Shown here piece after piece: positions 10,347 to 18,700 of a stretch of 24,855 bases of DNA. The notes below the pieces were generated by a model, which saw only the letters and a list, made by a program, of their open reading frames with translations, did not search any database and was not told the origin of the DNA. How positions within the stretch are numbered: position 1 is the stretch's first letter; each line of letters begins with the position of its first letter. The stretch is taken from the NCBI GenBank assembly GCA_018224455.1, contig JAGTUY010000149.1, forward strand, positions 1 to 24,855, read 5' to 3'. The translations under genes and the position numbers were made by a program. This DNA comes from Desulfosarcina sp. (GTDB taxonomy: Bacteria > Desulfobacterota > Desulfobacteria > Desulfobacterales > Desulfosarcinaceae).

Positions 10347-13300
10347 CTAACCCGTCTCGCCAATGGCGGCATCAAGTGCCGCCTGCACCTTGGCAGGCAA
10401 TGGTGTGGCCACCGGCCGGCCCTGTTCATCGCGCAGGATCCACACGGCCCGGTGCAGGCCATGGGCAATCTTCACCCTCGAGCCGTCCGGCTCCAGGCGG
10501 AAGTAATCCACGTGGAAAACCACGCTGCAGGCCCGCAGCTCCTTGACCGCCAGGGTGAGCACGACGCGGTCGAAGGGCATGGCCTCGCGCAGGTGATCCA
10601 CACGGCTCTCCAGAGCCAGCAGCTCACCTTTTTCCCCAATGCCTCCGAAGTACTCCGGAATCAGTTCGTAGAAAAAGCGGTCGCGAATCTGGCCCTGCCA
10701 TTCGTAGTAGTTGGCATAATAGATATTGCCCACCAGGTTGGCGTGGGCCAGGGTGGTTTCAAAGGTCTGCTCCCGCACGATGGGACGAACAACGGGCCCG
10801 GACGGAGCCATGTAGACCACGGGATCATCCGCGGCGTCGAACAGATGGCCCAGGGATTCAGGCAAGGGTTCGGGCGTGTCCGGCGCGTCGAACTGCGGGC
10901 ACATGTCTTCGATGAACTGGCCGTAGTAGGCCGGATAGGGGGCCACTTTCGCCACCCCCGGCCCCAGGATTTCCACCCAGGTGGTCTGCAGCCGGCAGAA
11001 CGCCAGGCGCTGGTAGCCGCCGCCTTTGAGTATTTTGCGGAAATCGTAGGATAGGGTCATGGTGGAATTCTCCGGCCCGCTGTTGTCGGACACCCACATG
11101 AGAATTTCAATCTGGTCGCTGGTGCCGGCTTCCCCGAGGATCTTCAGGTGGCCGTAATTGGTCACCCCGCCCCAGCGGCCGCTGGCAAACTGATCGGACA
11201 TTTCCGCCAGGACCGGCCAGGCCGACGCTTCACGGGTGTTGCCCATCCACTTGATGAAGTTGGAGAAATAGATGGTGCGGCTCAGGTTGGCACTGGGTTG
11301 GAAGGTCACCGGCAGCCGCTGGACGAACACCAGCTGACCCTGGGGCCCCCCTTCGATCATCTCGAAAGGGCGGGTCTCATACAAGGGTTCGTATCCCGGA
11401 TAATCTGAGGTCAGCAGGTGTGCCGGAACGCGCGGCAGGGCCTGTGCGGCGACCGTGACGGCCAGAATCTGGGGTGCCCCCCAGGTGAGGCGAATGGCCA
11501 GGGTGAGGATCTGGATGGATTTCCAGCCCTTATCATCTCCGGCGAACAGCACCGCTTTGTCTTTCTTGTCCACGATCACAAGGGTGGCATCGGACCGACC
11601 GGTAGCTTTGGCCAAGGTTTCGGTCGCCGCCCAGATGCGTGTACCGGCACTGTCCAGGGCTTCCCCCTGGTTGATGAGGCTGTCGAACAGGTCCGTTCGA
11701 CCATCGCCGAGCAGGCCGTTCCATCCCTCACGGGACCTGGCGGTGATGGCGGCCAGGTCACAGCCCACCGGCCCGGGGCCGCAGACACACAGGCAGATCC
11801 GGTCCTCGTGGGTCAGGGACACATCCAGAACGGATGCCGCCACATCGGCAACGGTCGGATTGCCACTTTCCTGCCACTGAACCGACAGCGGCAAGCTGGA
11901 GACCTCGTATCGCTCGGCCGCGGCAGACAGTGCCCGTTGCAGCATCGGCAACTCCGCCTCCCGCCGTTCCTGCTTGCTCTTGTCATGGATATCGGGGATA
12001 GGGGCCAGTTCCAGGTGGAGTGACGTTACCGCCAAGCGTCGACACGCCTCGTCCAGTGCCTGACGGGCCATTCGGCGATCCCGATCCGCGGGCGATACGA
12101 GGTCGGTCACCGTCGGATAGTCGTCATGGTGCTTGAGGATCCGCAACCGATAGCCTTCAAGCGCCGCCCTCACGGTTCCGTTTTCACTCACGGCAATCAC
12201 CCGGTAAACCAGGTCCCGATCCTCCTGCCCCACAAGCTCCACGTGCACGATGGCGGGGGAGGATGCGCTGAAAAATTCAGGGAACAGGTCCAAGCGGTCG
12301 ATGGACACGGGCAGACTGGTATCCTGGGGCACCAGCAGGGCCGCACTCTGCAGCAGGGTGTCGGTAAAAAATGCATCCCCCAGACACAAGCCGTTACGGT
12401 TCTCCCCGCCAAAGGCGGCAATCGACACCTGATCTGCCGGCGTCATGCGGGCGGTAAAAAGCGCTGTCCCGGCTCGCTCACCGGTTTCCCGGATATCCCA
12501 GACCGTCTGGATGCCCTGGAATCGAGGCCCCTGGAAAAGCAGGCTGGGCCGATACAGGTCGGTCTGAGGAACCAGGGGCAAGGGGGAGTCCGGATGGGCA
12601 ACGGTTTCCAGCGGCGCAGGGTCGGTCGCACCGAAGACGAGTGTAGCTGCAAAGAAGTCCGACCCAACCCCGGTTCCCTGCTTGACGATACCGGCGTGAA
12701 CCACCTGTTGTCCGTCGGCTTGGGTCTCGGCCAGTATCGCGCGGACGGTGATGTCGGCACCCGTTTCGGGATCGACCGTGATCGGCCGCAGGAGGCGGAC
12801 ATCCCGAATCTGCACGCGCGACAGATCGGTGTTGCCGCAGAGATAAAGCGCGGCCTGGGCCATGGCCTCCAGCCCGAAAACCGTCGGGAAAAGATAAGAT
12901 CCCTGGAAATAATGGTCGCTTAGGTAGGGATCGGTCTCAAGGGACAGATGCGTCGAGAATACCGCTTCAACCCCGGGGGTCAAATGGGTTCGATCCTCCA
13001 GAAATCGCCGTCCCTGGGGCGCATCGGGCAGCACCTGGTTCCATGTATCGAGCCCCCCCATACGGGCGGTCACCACGGTCTGCCTGCGGCCCGGATCATG
13101 GGTGAATACCCTGAGGAACCGGTTGACGCCCTCTTCCGTTGGAATCGCATCGATGCCCTTGTCGCGCAGCAGGTCCACGCTGCCCATGCGGGCGCCCATG
13201 CCTTCGTCGCGCCAGATGCTGTATGCCACATTGGCCATGCAGGTCTGGGGGTGTTCGGCGGTGAAGCCACGAAGGGCAACGTCCATCACCTCATTGGAAA

Positions 13301-16300
13301 AACCGTACCAGCCGTTGCCGGGCATGCCGGTGATGCCGATGATCGACCCCATCCCCACAATCAGCTTGGGTGGCTTCTCGTCGAGTGCGTCCAGCAGGTG
13401 CAGCATGCCCAGCACCTTGGGGGCGGTTTCGGAAAAAGCCTGCTCGGGATTGACCTGGCCGGTGAGCCGCGGCCGGTTGAGTCCGGCGCCGTGGATGATC
13501 CCGGTAACCGGCCCCAGACGCTCTGCGACCGCGGTCAGCATCGCCATCACCGCATCTCGATCGGTCATGTCGCAGGAAAAATAGTCGACCGCCAGTCCCA
13601 GGACGGCATACTTGTCCAAAAGGGTGCGGATCTCCTGCGAAGCGGAAGTTTTCGCCGACTGATCCGGATGTGGGGTCCGCCCCACCAGGGCCATACGCAC
13701 ACCGGTTTCCCGCGCCACGGCCAGAGCACATGCAGCCGTGATGCCCCTGGCCCCGCCGGTGACGAGAATCACATCATCGCCCGACCACTGGACCTTCCGT
13801 TTCTCATAGGCCGCCGGCTGAACGAGCCGCGGAGACAACGTCCGGCGGATGCGATTCAGATCGTATCCCACGGCGGCAAAGCTGTCCTGGGTGATGGTCT
13901 CGGCCAGGGTTTCCCAGGCGATCGTCTCCGCGGACAAGGTCGGACAGAAATCGATCACACGAACCCGAAGGTCCGACCGTTCCAGGTGAAGGCTGGCTGC
14001 CAGGGCCATGGCACCACAACGATCCAACCGTGAGAAGCGCGGATCCCGACCTAAAAATCCGCCGCCGAACTGAATCCAGGCCACGGTGGTGCGCCGTCTC
14101 GGGGCACTGGCCGCCGGCGGCACCGATATCAGGCTGGCCCGCATCCGGATCAGCCGATTCAGCAGCGCCGATCGATCTTTTTCTCGATGACCGTTTTTGG
14201 GTAAAATGGCCACCAGGTGGGAAAACGCCGGATCGCGCACATCTTCCGCCGCTCCTTCGGCGTCGAAATCGTGCACTCGGGTGAAGGCACCCCGCTGAAA
14301 ATAATGCCCCCCGAGTACCTCAGCCACATCTGCCGTATCTTCACTGTGAAGAATCAGTACCCGGGCTTTCTGCCAGTCGTTTTCCGAGCGCATCCGCCAG
14401 GTGTCGGGAAGCTGTGGGTAGGGGGTTTCCACCAAATCCATGTTGAAATTACGCACCCAGGTGGGCTGGTCGGCAGTTGTTGCGGGTTCGGCCCCGTCAC
14501 CATGCTGTTCAACAGCCATCCGGTTCAGGATCTCGCTGATCTGTCGCAGGGTGCGCGTGCGCAGGGGCTCCAGGTCCAGACGAGCCTGTATGCCCAGAGC
14601 CGAGGCGGTCTGCTGGACGAGCGTTTTCAGCTTATCCGCCCCCAGCTGGAGATCCTTCTCGATCTGCAGGTCCGCATTCAGGTCGTCACCTGAGAATCCG
14701 GTGATTCGAACGGCTTGGTCGAGCAGTTCGGCCAGCGCATCCGGCGGTGCTGACGCCACGACCGGTTGCGATCCCAGTCCGGCGGCGATCCGATCAACCA
14801 CCTGCTCCAGACTGGCATTGGCCAGCGACGACGCATCCACTCGACCTGAAACCCCTGCCTCCGCAGACAGGCGGACGATCAGGTCACCCGCCTTGATGGA
14901 ATCCAGGTTCAGATCGTCCAGAAGCCGCATGGACGGATCGAGGCTCGCTTTGGGAAATCCGGTGATCTCCGATACCATGTCCACCAGCAGCCTGCTCAGT
15001 TCAGTGCGGTCAACTGCCGAAGGACCGTCCGCCCCTGGACCATCACCGCCCAACCGCTGGGCGGCGTTGGCCAGTTCGCCCAAAGCGGCATTGGCCAGCA
15101 GGGCGGGATCGGGAAACGCCACACCGCAGGTCTTGGCAAAGCGGGCAATCAGGTCACCGGCCTTGATGGAGTCCAGGTTCAAATCGTCCAGAAGCCGGGA
15201 CTCCGGGGAGAGGGTCTCGGGTGAAAAGCCGGTCACCTCGGCGACAAGCCGCCACAAAATGGCCTGGGCCGGCGCTGGACGGCCGGCCGCCAGCCCCCCT
15301 TTTCCACCCGCACCGGCATCCACCAGCCGGGCGTCGGGGTCCCAGAAGGCGAGATCCGCCTGCACCACCCGATTTAAAAAGGCCCCCCGCGACTCCAGAT
15401 AGCGAGTCACCAGTGCCTCCGGGACACCGGTGAAGGCCTCGGCCAGCACGGTGTGTATTTCGTCGGCCGGCATGCCGGCGGTATCGTCGTCCTGACTGTC
15501 GGTCCGGGGCAGACTTTCACAGGGGTTGACCACAAAGGTTTTTTGATCTGCCGGTACGAAGGGACGGATCAGCCGGTTTTCAAAAAGCACCTCCCAATGG
15601 ATCGGCACACCCTGGGCAAAGACCGCACCGAGGGCGCGGTTCAGGTCCAAGGTACCGCCGGCGGTTCCCTCCACCGGCAGGCATGCCGGCCCCGTTTCAC
15701 CCAGAACGTCTCCGGTGAGTCCAGTCAGCACCCGACCCGGCCCCAGCTCGACGATCAGGTCACAGCCTGCCGCCATGCTCCGGGCCATACGAATGAAATC
15801 CACCCGTGACCGAATCTGTCGGGAGAAGTGTTCGTTCAGGGGTTGTTCAGGCCCAATCGTATCTCCGTCGATGCTGGAAATGATCCTGCACGCCGCCGTT
15901 TCCATCGGTCTCGAAAGCAACGCCATATCGGCCACCTGCCGGGCAGCATCCGCGCACAGACGGCTGTGAAAGGCGCCGGATACCGGCAGCATTCGTGCAC
16001 CGATCCCATTTTCCCGGGCAATTCTGACCATGGCTTGCGCCGCCTCCGCTTCGCCGGAAAGCACGGTCTGGCGGGGACTGTTGAGGTTGGCCACGGTGAG
16101 GTATCCGTTGACCTGCGGTATCAGTGCCAGTGCGGTGGACTCGTCGCAACGGAGGCCGACCATGGCACCCGACACGCCGGTCTGACCGGACATGACCCGT
16201 CCGCGACGGGCCGAAAATTCCAAAAGGGTGTCCGCATCGAATCCACCGGCGGCGAAACAGGCCGTCAGTTCTCCTAAGCTGTGTCCACCCACGGTTTCGG

Positions 16301-18374
16301 GACGGATACCCAAACGGGTGAAGAAATCAAGCCAGAGCATGGAAGCCAGACAGATGGCCGGCTGGGCGTTTTCCGTTCGGGAAAGCGCGCTGAACCATCG
16401 ATCCCGCGCTTCGGGACCGGGTGCCCGGTCGGTGTCCCGGAATATCAGTCGACTGACCGGCATGCCGGTCAGATCGCGGGTGATCATGTCTGCCCGTTCC
16501 ACAATCGATCGCGCCCACGAAAACCGTTGCACCAGCATCCGGGCCATATTGAGCTGCTGAGAACCCTGGCCGGGGAACAGGAATCCGATCCGTGGGTTGG
16601 CGAGGCCCATTCCCAGCCAAATGTCGGGCCCCAAGGCAACGGCCGGGCTGGCGCCATCGTCGGTCTCATCTCGGCGAAGGAATGTTTCCAGCTGGGTCAG
16701 CCGGGCGGTCAGGTCGTCGGGGCGGCCGGCGACGATGGCGGCCCGGATGGTTGCATCGGTGGGCAGCTGCCGGCTCAGGTCGGCCGCAAGGTCGGCCATT
16801 TCGGCCACGCTGATGCCGTCGGCAGTCTTGATCAGGGCCGCCAGGTTTTCCAGCATGGCGGATTTGCTGCCGGCACCCAGCACCAGCACTTCACTCTCCT
16901 GGGCATGGGCCATCAGCACCCCTTCATCCATGCGGGGCGCCAGTCGATCGTCGGGTTTATCACCAGAAACCAGCGTGATGTGGCAGTTGATGCCGCCAAA
17001 ACCCATGGAAGAGACGCCGGCGGTCAGCTGCCTGTCGGCGGGTTCCTGCCGGCCCAGGCGAACGGGGTAGAGGCGCCTGGCATCCGTATCGAAGGCCTGG
17101 TGGGGTTCGGTACAGGCGGCGGTCGGGGGGACCACCCGTCGGTTGACCGCCATCACGGCCTTGAGCAGTCCACCGATGCCCGAGGCGGCCTTGGTGTGCC
17201 CGAGGATGGATTTCAGAGAGGTAATGCCGCAGGGTCGCAATTGGCCGTGGGGGATCGGTTTCCGCCCCAGCACCCGGGCGATGGCTTCCAACTCGGTGCG
17301 GTCTCCCACGGTGGTGCCGGTGCCGTGGCCCTCGATGAAATCCAGGTCTTCGACCCCATGGGGTGCATGCAGGTAGGCCCGTTCCAGGCACAGGGCCTGG
17401 CCGGAAACGCTGGGCGCCGTAATGCCTGAACCGCCGCCGTCCGAGGAGATACCCCAGCCCTGAATCACTGCGTATACACGGTCGCCGTCCCGTCGGGCTG
17501 CGGCCAGGGGTTTGAGCACCATGAAACCGCAGCCCTCGCCGGGGATGAATCCCTTTCCGCCCCGGTCGTACACCGTCATGTCACCGTCGGTGAGTGCGCC
17601 GGTTTTGGCAAAACCGATCAGCTCGAACGGATCCAGGCTGACGTCCACGCCTCCCACGATGGCCAGGTCCAGATCCTGGTCCACCATGCGAGAGGCGGCA
17701 TGGGCCACGGCCAGCAGCGATGAAGAGCAGGCCCCGTCGACGGTGAAGCCCCCGCCCATAAGGTTCAGATGATTGCAGATGCGACCGGCAATGGTATTGG
17801 AAAGCCCGCCGGCAAGGGTGTCCTCGTCCACCGGCGGGAAGACGGCGGTGTAGCGATCCTTCAGGGTCCGGGAGAGCCGTTGAATCTGCCGGTCATTCAT
17901 CCCCTGGGTCCGGGCGGCAGCCTGCAGCGCCCGACGGACAAAGGGCCAGCGCAGCCGCATGGTGTTGGCCCGGGTCTGCTCGCCGGTAAGCGTGTTGCCG
18001 ATAATGACGCCGGTGCGCTCACCAGGCAGGGTCTCGCGGGTGTAGCCGGCATCGGCCACAGCCGCCAAGCTGGTTTCCAGGGCCAGCCAGTGTACGATAT
18101 CCGTGGTGCGCACCGTGGAAAACGGGATTCGCCTGCCAGCCCAGTCGAAATCGAAACCGTCGAGGACTGCGGCTTGGCGGCCATAGGTTTTGTCAGGCGC
18201 TTTTTTATCCGCATCAAAATAGTCCGCAAGGGGCAACCGACAATCAGGGATACGCCGGAACTGCCGCCGCCGGGCCAGTACATTTTCCCACAGTTGTTGG
18301 GGCGTGGCTGCGTCAGGATATCGACATGCCAGTCCAATCACAGCAATTGCCGTTGGCGATGACGGTTGCGTCAC
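10347..18374 (-). CDS. Enediyne/PUFA-type iterative polyketide synthase with fused PPTase-like and two thioesterase domains
   Basis: 2675-aa megasynthase. Domain order with approximate residues: KS 1-470 (DGACSSS with Cys216, GHGTGTT with His350, GHTKAASG with His393); AT 595-890 (FPGQGSQ 600-606, GHSLGE with Ser699, GAFHS with His803, a malonyl-type signature); ACP1 (LDSIKAG, Ser1069); ACP2 (Ser1159); an ACP-like domain whose serine position is Ala1246; KR with its N-terminal structural part about 1300-1530 and catalytic part 1535-1720 (VTGGARG, Ser1677, Tyr1690); hot-dog DH about 1805-2060 (DPYLSDH with His1821, Asp2005); a PPTase-like domain about 2100-2300 (GCDLA with Asp2206, W2248-x3-E2252-x3-K2256); two hot-dog thioesterase-like domains about 2345-2500 and 2535-2660. 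The KS-AT-ACP-KR-DH-PPTase order is that of enediyne synthases; tandem ACPs recall PfaA. TE2 keeps NLVGNIYYANYYEWQG, close to the DynE7/CalE7 signature. The start is GTG, the first possible one after an in-frame stop, preceded by GAGGGGGAA. The product is unknown; an acyl-ACP-derived polyene chain released by the fused thioesterases is inferred. Confidence 0.9.
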   Translation of the reverse strand: MTQPSSPTAIAVIGLACRYPDAATPQQLWENVLARRRQFRRIPDCRLPLADYFDADKKAPDKTYGRQAAVLDGFDFDWAGRRIPFSTVRTTDIVHWLALETSLAAVADAGYTRETLPGERTGVIIGNTLTGEQTRANTMRLRWPFVRRALQAAARTQGMNDRQIQRLSRTLKDRYTAVFPPVDEDTLAGGLSNTIAGRICNHLNLMGGGFTVDGACSSSLLAVAHAASRMVDQDLDLAIVGGVDVSLDPFELIGFAKTGALTDGDMTVYDRGGKGFIPGEGCGFMVLKPLAAARRDGDRVYAVIQGWGISSDGGGSGITAPSVSGQALCLERAYLHAPHGVEDLDFIEGHGTGTTVGDRTELEAIARVLGRKPIPHGQLRPCGITSLKSILGHTKAASGIGGLLKAVMAVNRRVVPPTAACTEPHQAFDTDARRLYPVRLGRQEPADRQLTAGVSSMGFGGINCHITLVSGDKPDDRLAPRMDEGVLMAHAQESEVLVLGAGSKSAMLENLAALIKTADGISVAEMADLAADLSRQLPTDATIRAAIVAGRPDDLTARLTQLETFLRRDETDDGASPAVALGPDIWLGMGLANPRIGFLFPGQGSQQLNMARMLVQRFSWARSIVERADMITRDLTGMPVSRLIFRDTDRAPGPEARDRWFSALSRTENAQPAICLASMLWLDFFTRLGIRPETVGGHSLGELTACFAAGGFDADTLLEFSARRGRVMSGQTGVSGAMVGLRCDESTALALIPQVNGYLTVANLNSPRQTVLSGEAEAAQAMVRIARENGIGARMLPVSGAFHSRLCADAARQVADMALLSRPMETAACRIISSIDGDTIGPEQPLNEHFSRQIRSRVDFIRMARSMAAGCDLIVELGPGRVLTGLTGDVLGETGPACLPVEGTAGGTLDLNRALGAVFAQGVPIHWEVLFENRLIRPFVPADQKTFVVNPCESLPRTDSQDDDTAGMPADEIHTVLAEAFTGVPEALVTRYLESRGAFLNRVVQADLAFWDPDARLVDAGAGGKGGLAAGRPAPAQAILWRLVAEVTGFSPETLSPESRLLDDLNLDSIKAGDLIARFAKTCGVAFPDPALLANAALGELANAAQRLGGDGPGADGPSAVDRTELSRLLVDMVSEITGFPKASLDPSMRLLDDLNLDSIKAGDLIVRLSAEAGVSGRVDASSLANASLEQVVDRIAAGLGSQPVVASAPPDALAELLDQAVRITGFSGDDLNADLQIEKDLQLGADKLKTLVQQTASALGIQARLDLEPLRTRTLRQISEILNRMAVEQHGDGAEPATTADQPTWVRNFNMDLVETPYPQLPDTWRMRSENDWQKARVLILHSEDTADVAEVLGGHYFQRGAFTRVHDFDAEGAAEDVRDPAFSHLVAILPKNGHREKDRSALLNRLIRMRASLISVPPAASAPRRRTTVAWIQFGGGFLGRDPRFSRLDRCGAMALAASLHLERSDLRVRVIDFCPTLSAETIAWETLAETITQDSFAAVGYDLNRIRRTLSPRLVQPAAYEKRKVQWSGDDVILVTGGARGITAACALAVARETGVRMALVGRTPHPDQSAKTSASQEIRTLLDKYAVLGLAVDYFSCDMTDRDAVMAMLTAVAERLGPVTGIIHGAGLNRPRLTGQVNPEQAFSETAPKVLGMLHLLDALDEKPPKLIVGMGSIIGITGMPGNGWYGFSNEVMDVALRGFTAEHPQTCMANVAYSIWRDEGMGARMGSVDLLRDKGIDAIPTEEGVNRFLRVFTHDPGRRQTVVTARMGGLDTWNQVLPDAPQGRRFLEDRTHLTPGVEAVFSTHLSLETDPYLSDHYFQGSYLFPTVFGLEAMAQAALYLCGNTDLSRVQIRDVRLLRPITVDPETGADITVRAILAETQADGQQVVHAGIVKQGTGVGSDFFAATLVFGATDPAPLETVAHPDSPLPLVPQTDLYRPSLLFQGPRFQGIQTVWDIRETGERAGTALFTARMTPADQVSIAAFGGENRNGLCLGDAFFTDTLLQSAALLVPQDTSLPVSIDRLDLFPEFFSASSPAIVHVELVGQEDRDLVYRVIAVSENGTVRAALEGYRLRILKHHDDYPTVTDLVSPADRDRRMARQALDEACRRLAVTSLHLELAPIPDIHDKSKQERREAELPMLQRALSAAAERYEVSSLPLSVQWQESGNPTVADVAASVLDVSLTHEDRICLCVCGPGPVGCDLAAITARSREGWNGLLGDGRTDLFDSLINQGEALDSAGTRIWAATETLAKATGRSDATLVIVDKKDKAVLFAGDDKGWKSIQILTLAIRLTWGAPQILAVTVAAQALPRVPAHLLTSDYPGYEPLYETRPFEMIEGGPQGQLVFVQRLPVTFQPSANLSRTIYFSNFIKWMGNTREASAWPVLAEMSDQFASGRWGGVTNYGHLKILGEAGTSDQIEILMWVSDNSGPENSTMTLSYDFRKILKGGGYQRLAFCRLQTTWVEILGPGVAKVAPYPAYYGQFIEDMCPQFDAPDTPEPLPESLGHLFDAADDPVVYMAPSGPVVRPIVREQTFETTLAHANLVGNIYYANYYEWQGQIRDRFFYELIPEYFGGIGEKGELLALESRVDHLREAMPFDRVVLTLAVKELRACSVVFHVDYFRLEPDGSRVKIAHGLHRAVWILRDEQGRPVATPLPAKVQAALDAAIGETG
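14881..15199 (-). repeat. Direct repeat within the tandem ACP coding region
   Basis: A block at 15151-15199 recurs with about four or five mismatches at 14881-14929, exactly 270 bases (90 codons) away. Each copy encodes the phosphopantetheine site LLDDLNLDSIKAGDLI. The close DNA match indicates a recent duplication or ongoing homogenisation of two carrier-protein modules. The third carrier-like module, around 14637, does not share it. Confidence 0.8.
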
Positions 18375-18700
18375 TTCCCCCTCACTTTCTATATTAAATT
18401 AGATATCAATATGTTAGGCAGTCCTTGAAGCGCTGTTCAGCCAACCGGGTTGATGCAGACACTTGCAAATATGAAAAATCTATGCCAAATCTTCAAAACC
18501 AGCAGATATCGTTATAAAATAACCGAATCACCAACCATAGGCAGCCTTGTTTCCGATCCAACCGGATTTAGACGCTCGCAAATAAATGCCGATTATGAGA
18601 TAAAGCAGTCGCTGTGTCGGCCGTCGCTGGCACATGTGTTGACAAGTGATGTATCTTTTTAAAAACGCGGTTATCATTTAAACAATTGGGAACAACGGGC
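18375..18700. promoter_or_regulatory. Divergent intergenic region between the polyketide synthase and the HIT-like gene
   Basis: About 326 bases without a gene and clearly more AT-rich than the flanking coding DNA. It must carry the promoters of both divergent genes. On the plus strand TTGACA stands at 18639-18644, with only a poor -10 (TAAAAA after 15 bases). On the minus strand AT-rich tracts (TCTATATTAAATTAGATATC, 18390s-18400s) lie just ahead of the synthase ribosome site, but no good hexamer pair is seen. No tRNA or obvious operator palindrome was recognised. Confidence 0.5.

Noticed and set aside
16281..17429. 382-codon plus-strand frame inside the polyketide synthase
   Set aside because: Antisense to the KS-AT coding region with catalytic residues intact; no recognisable domain.
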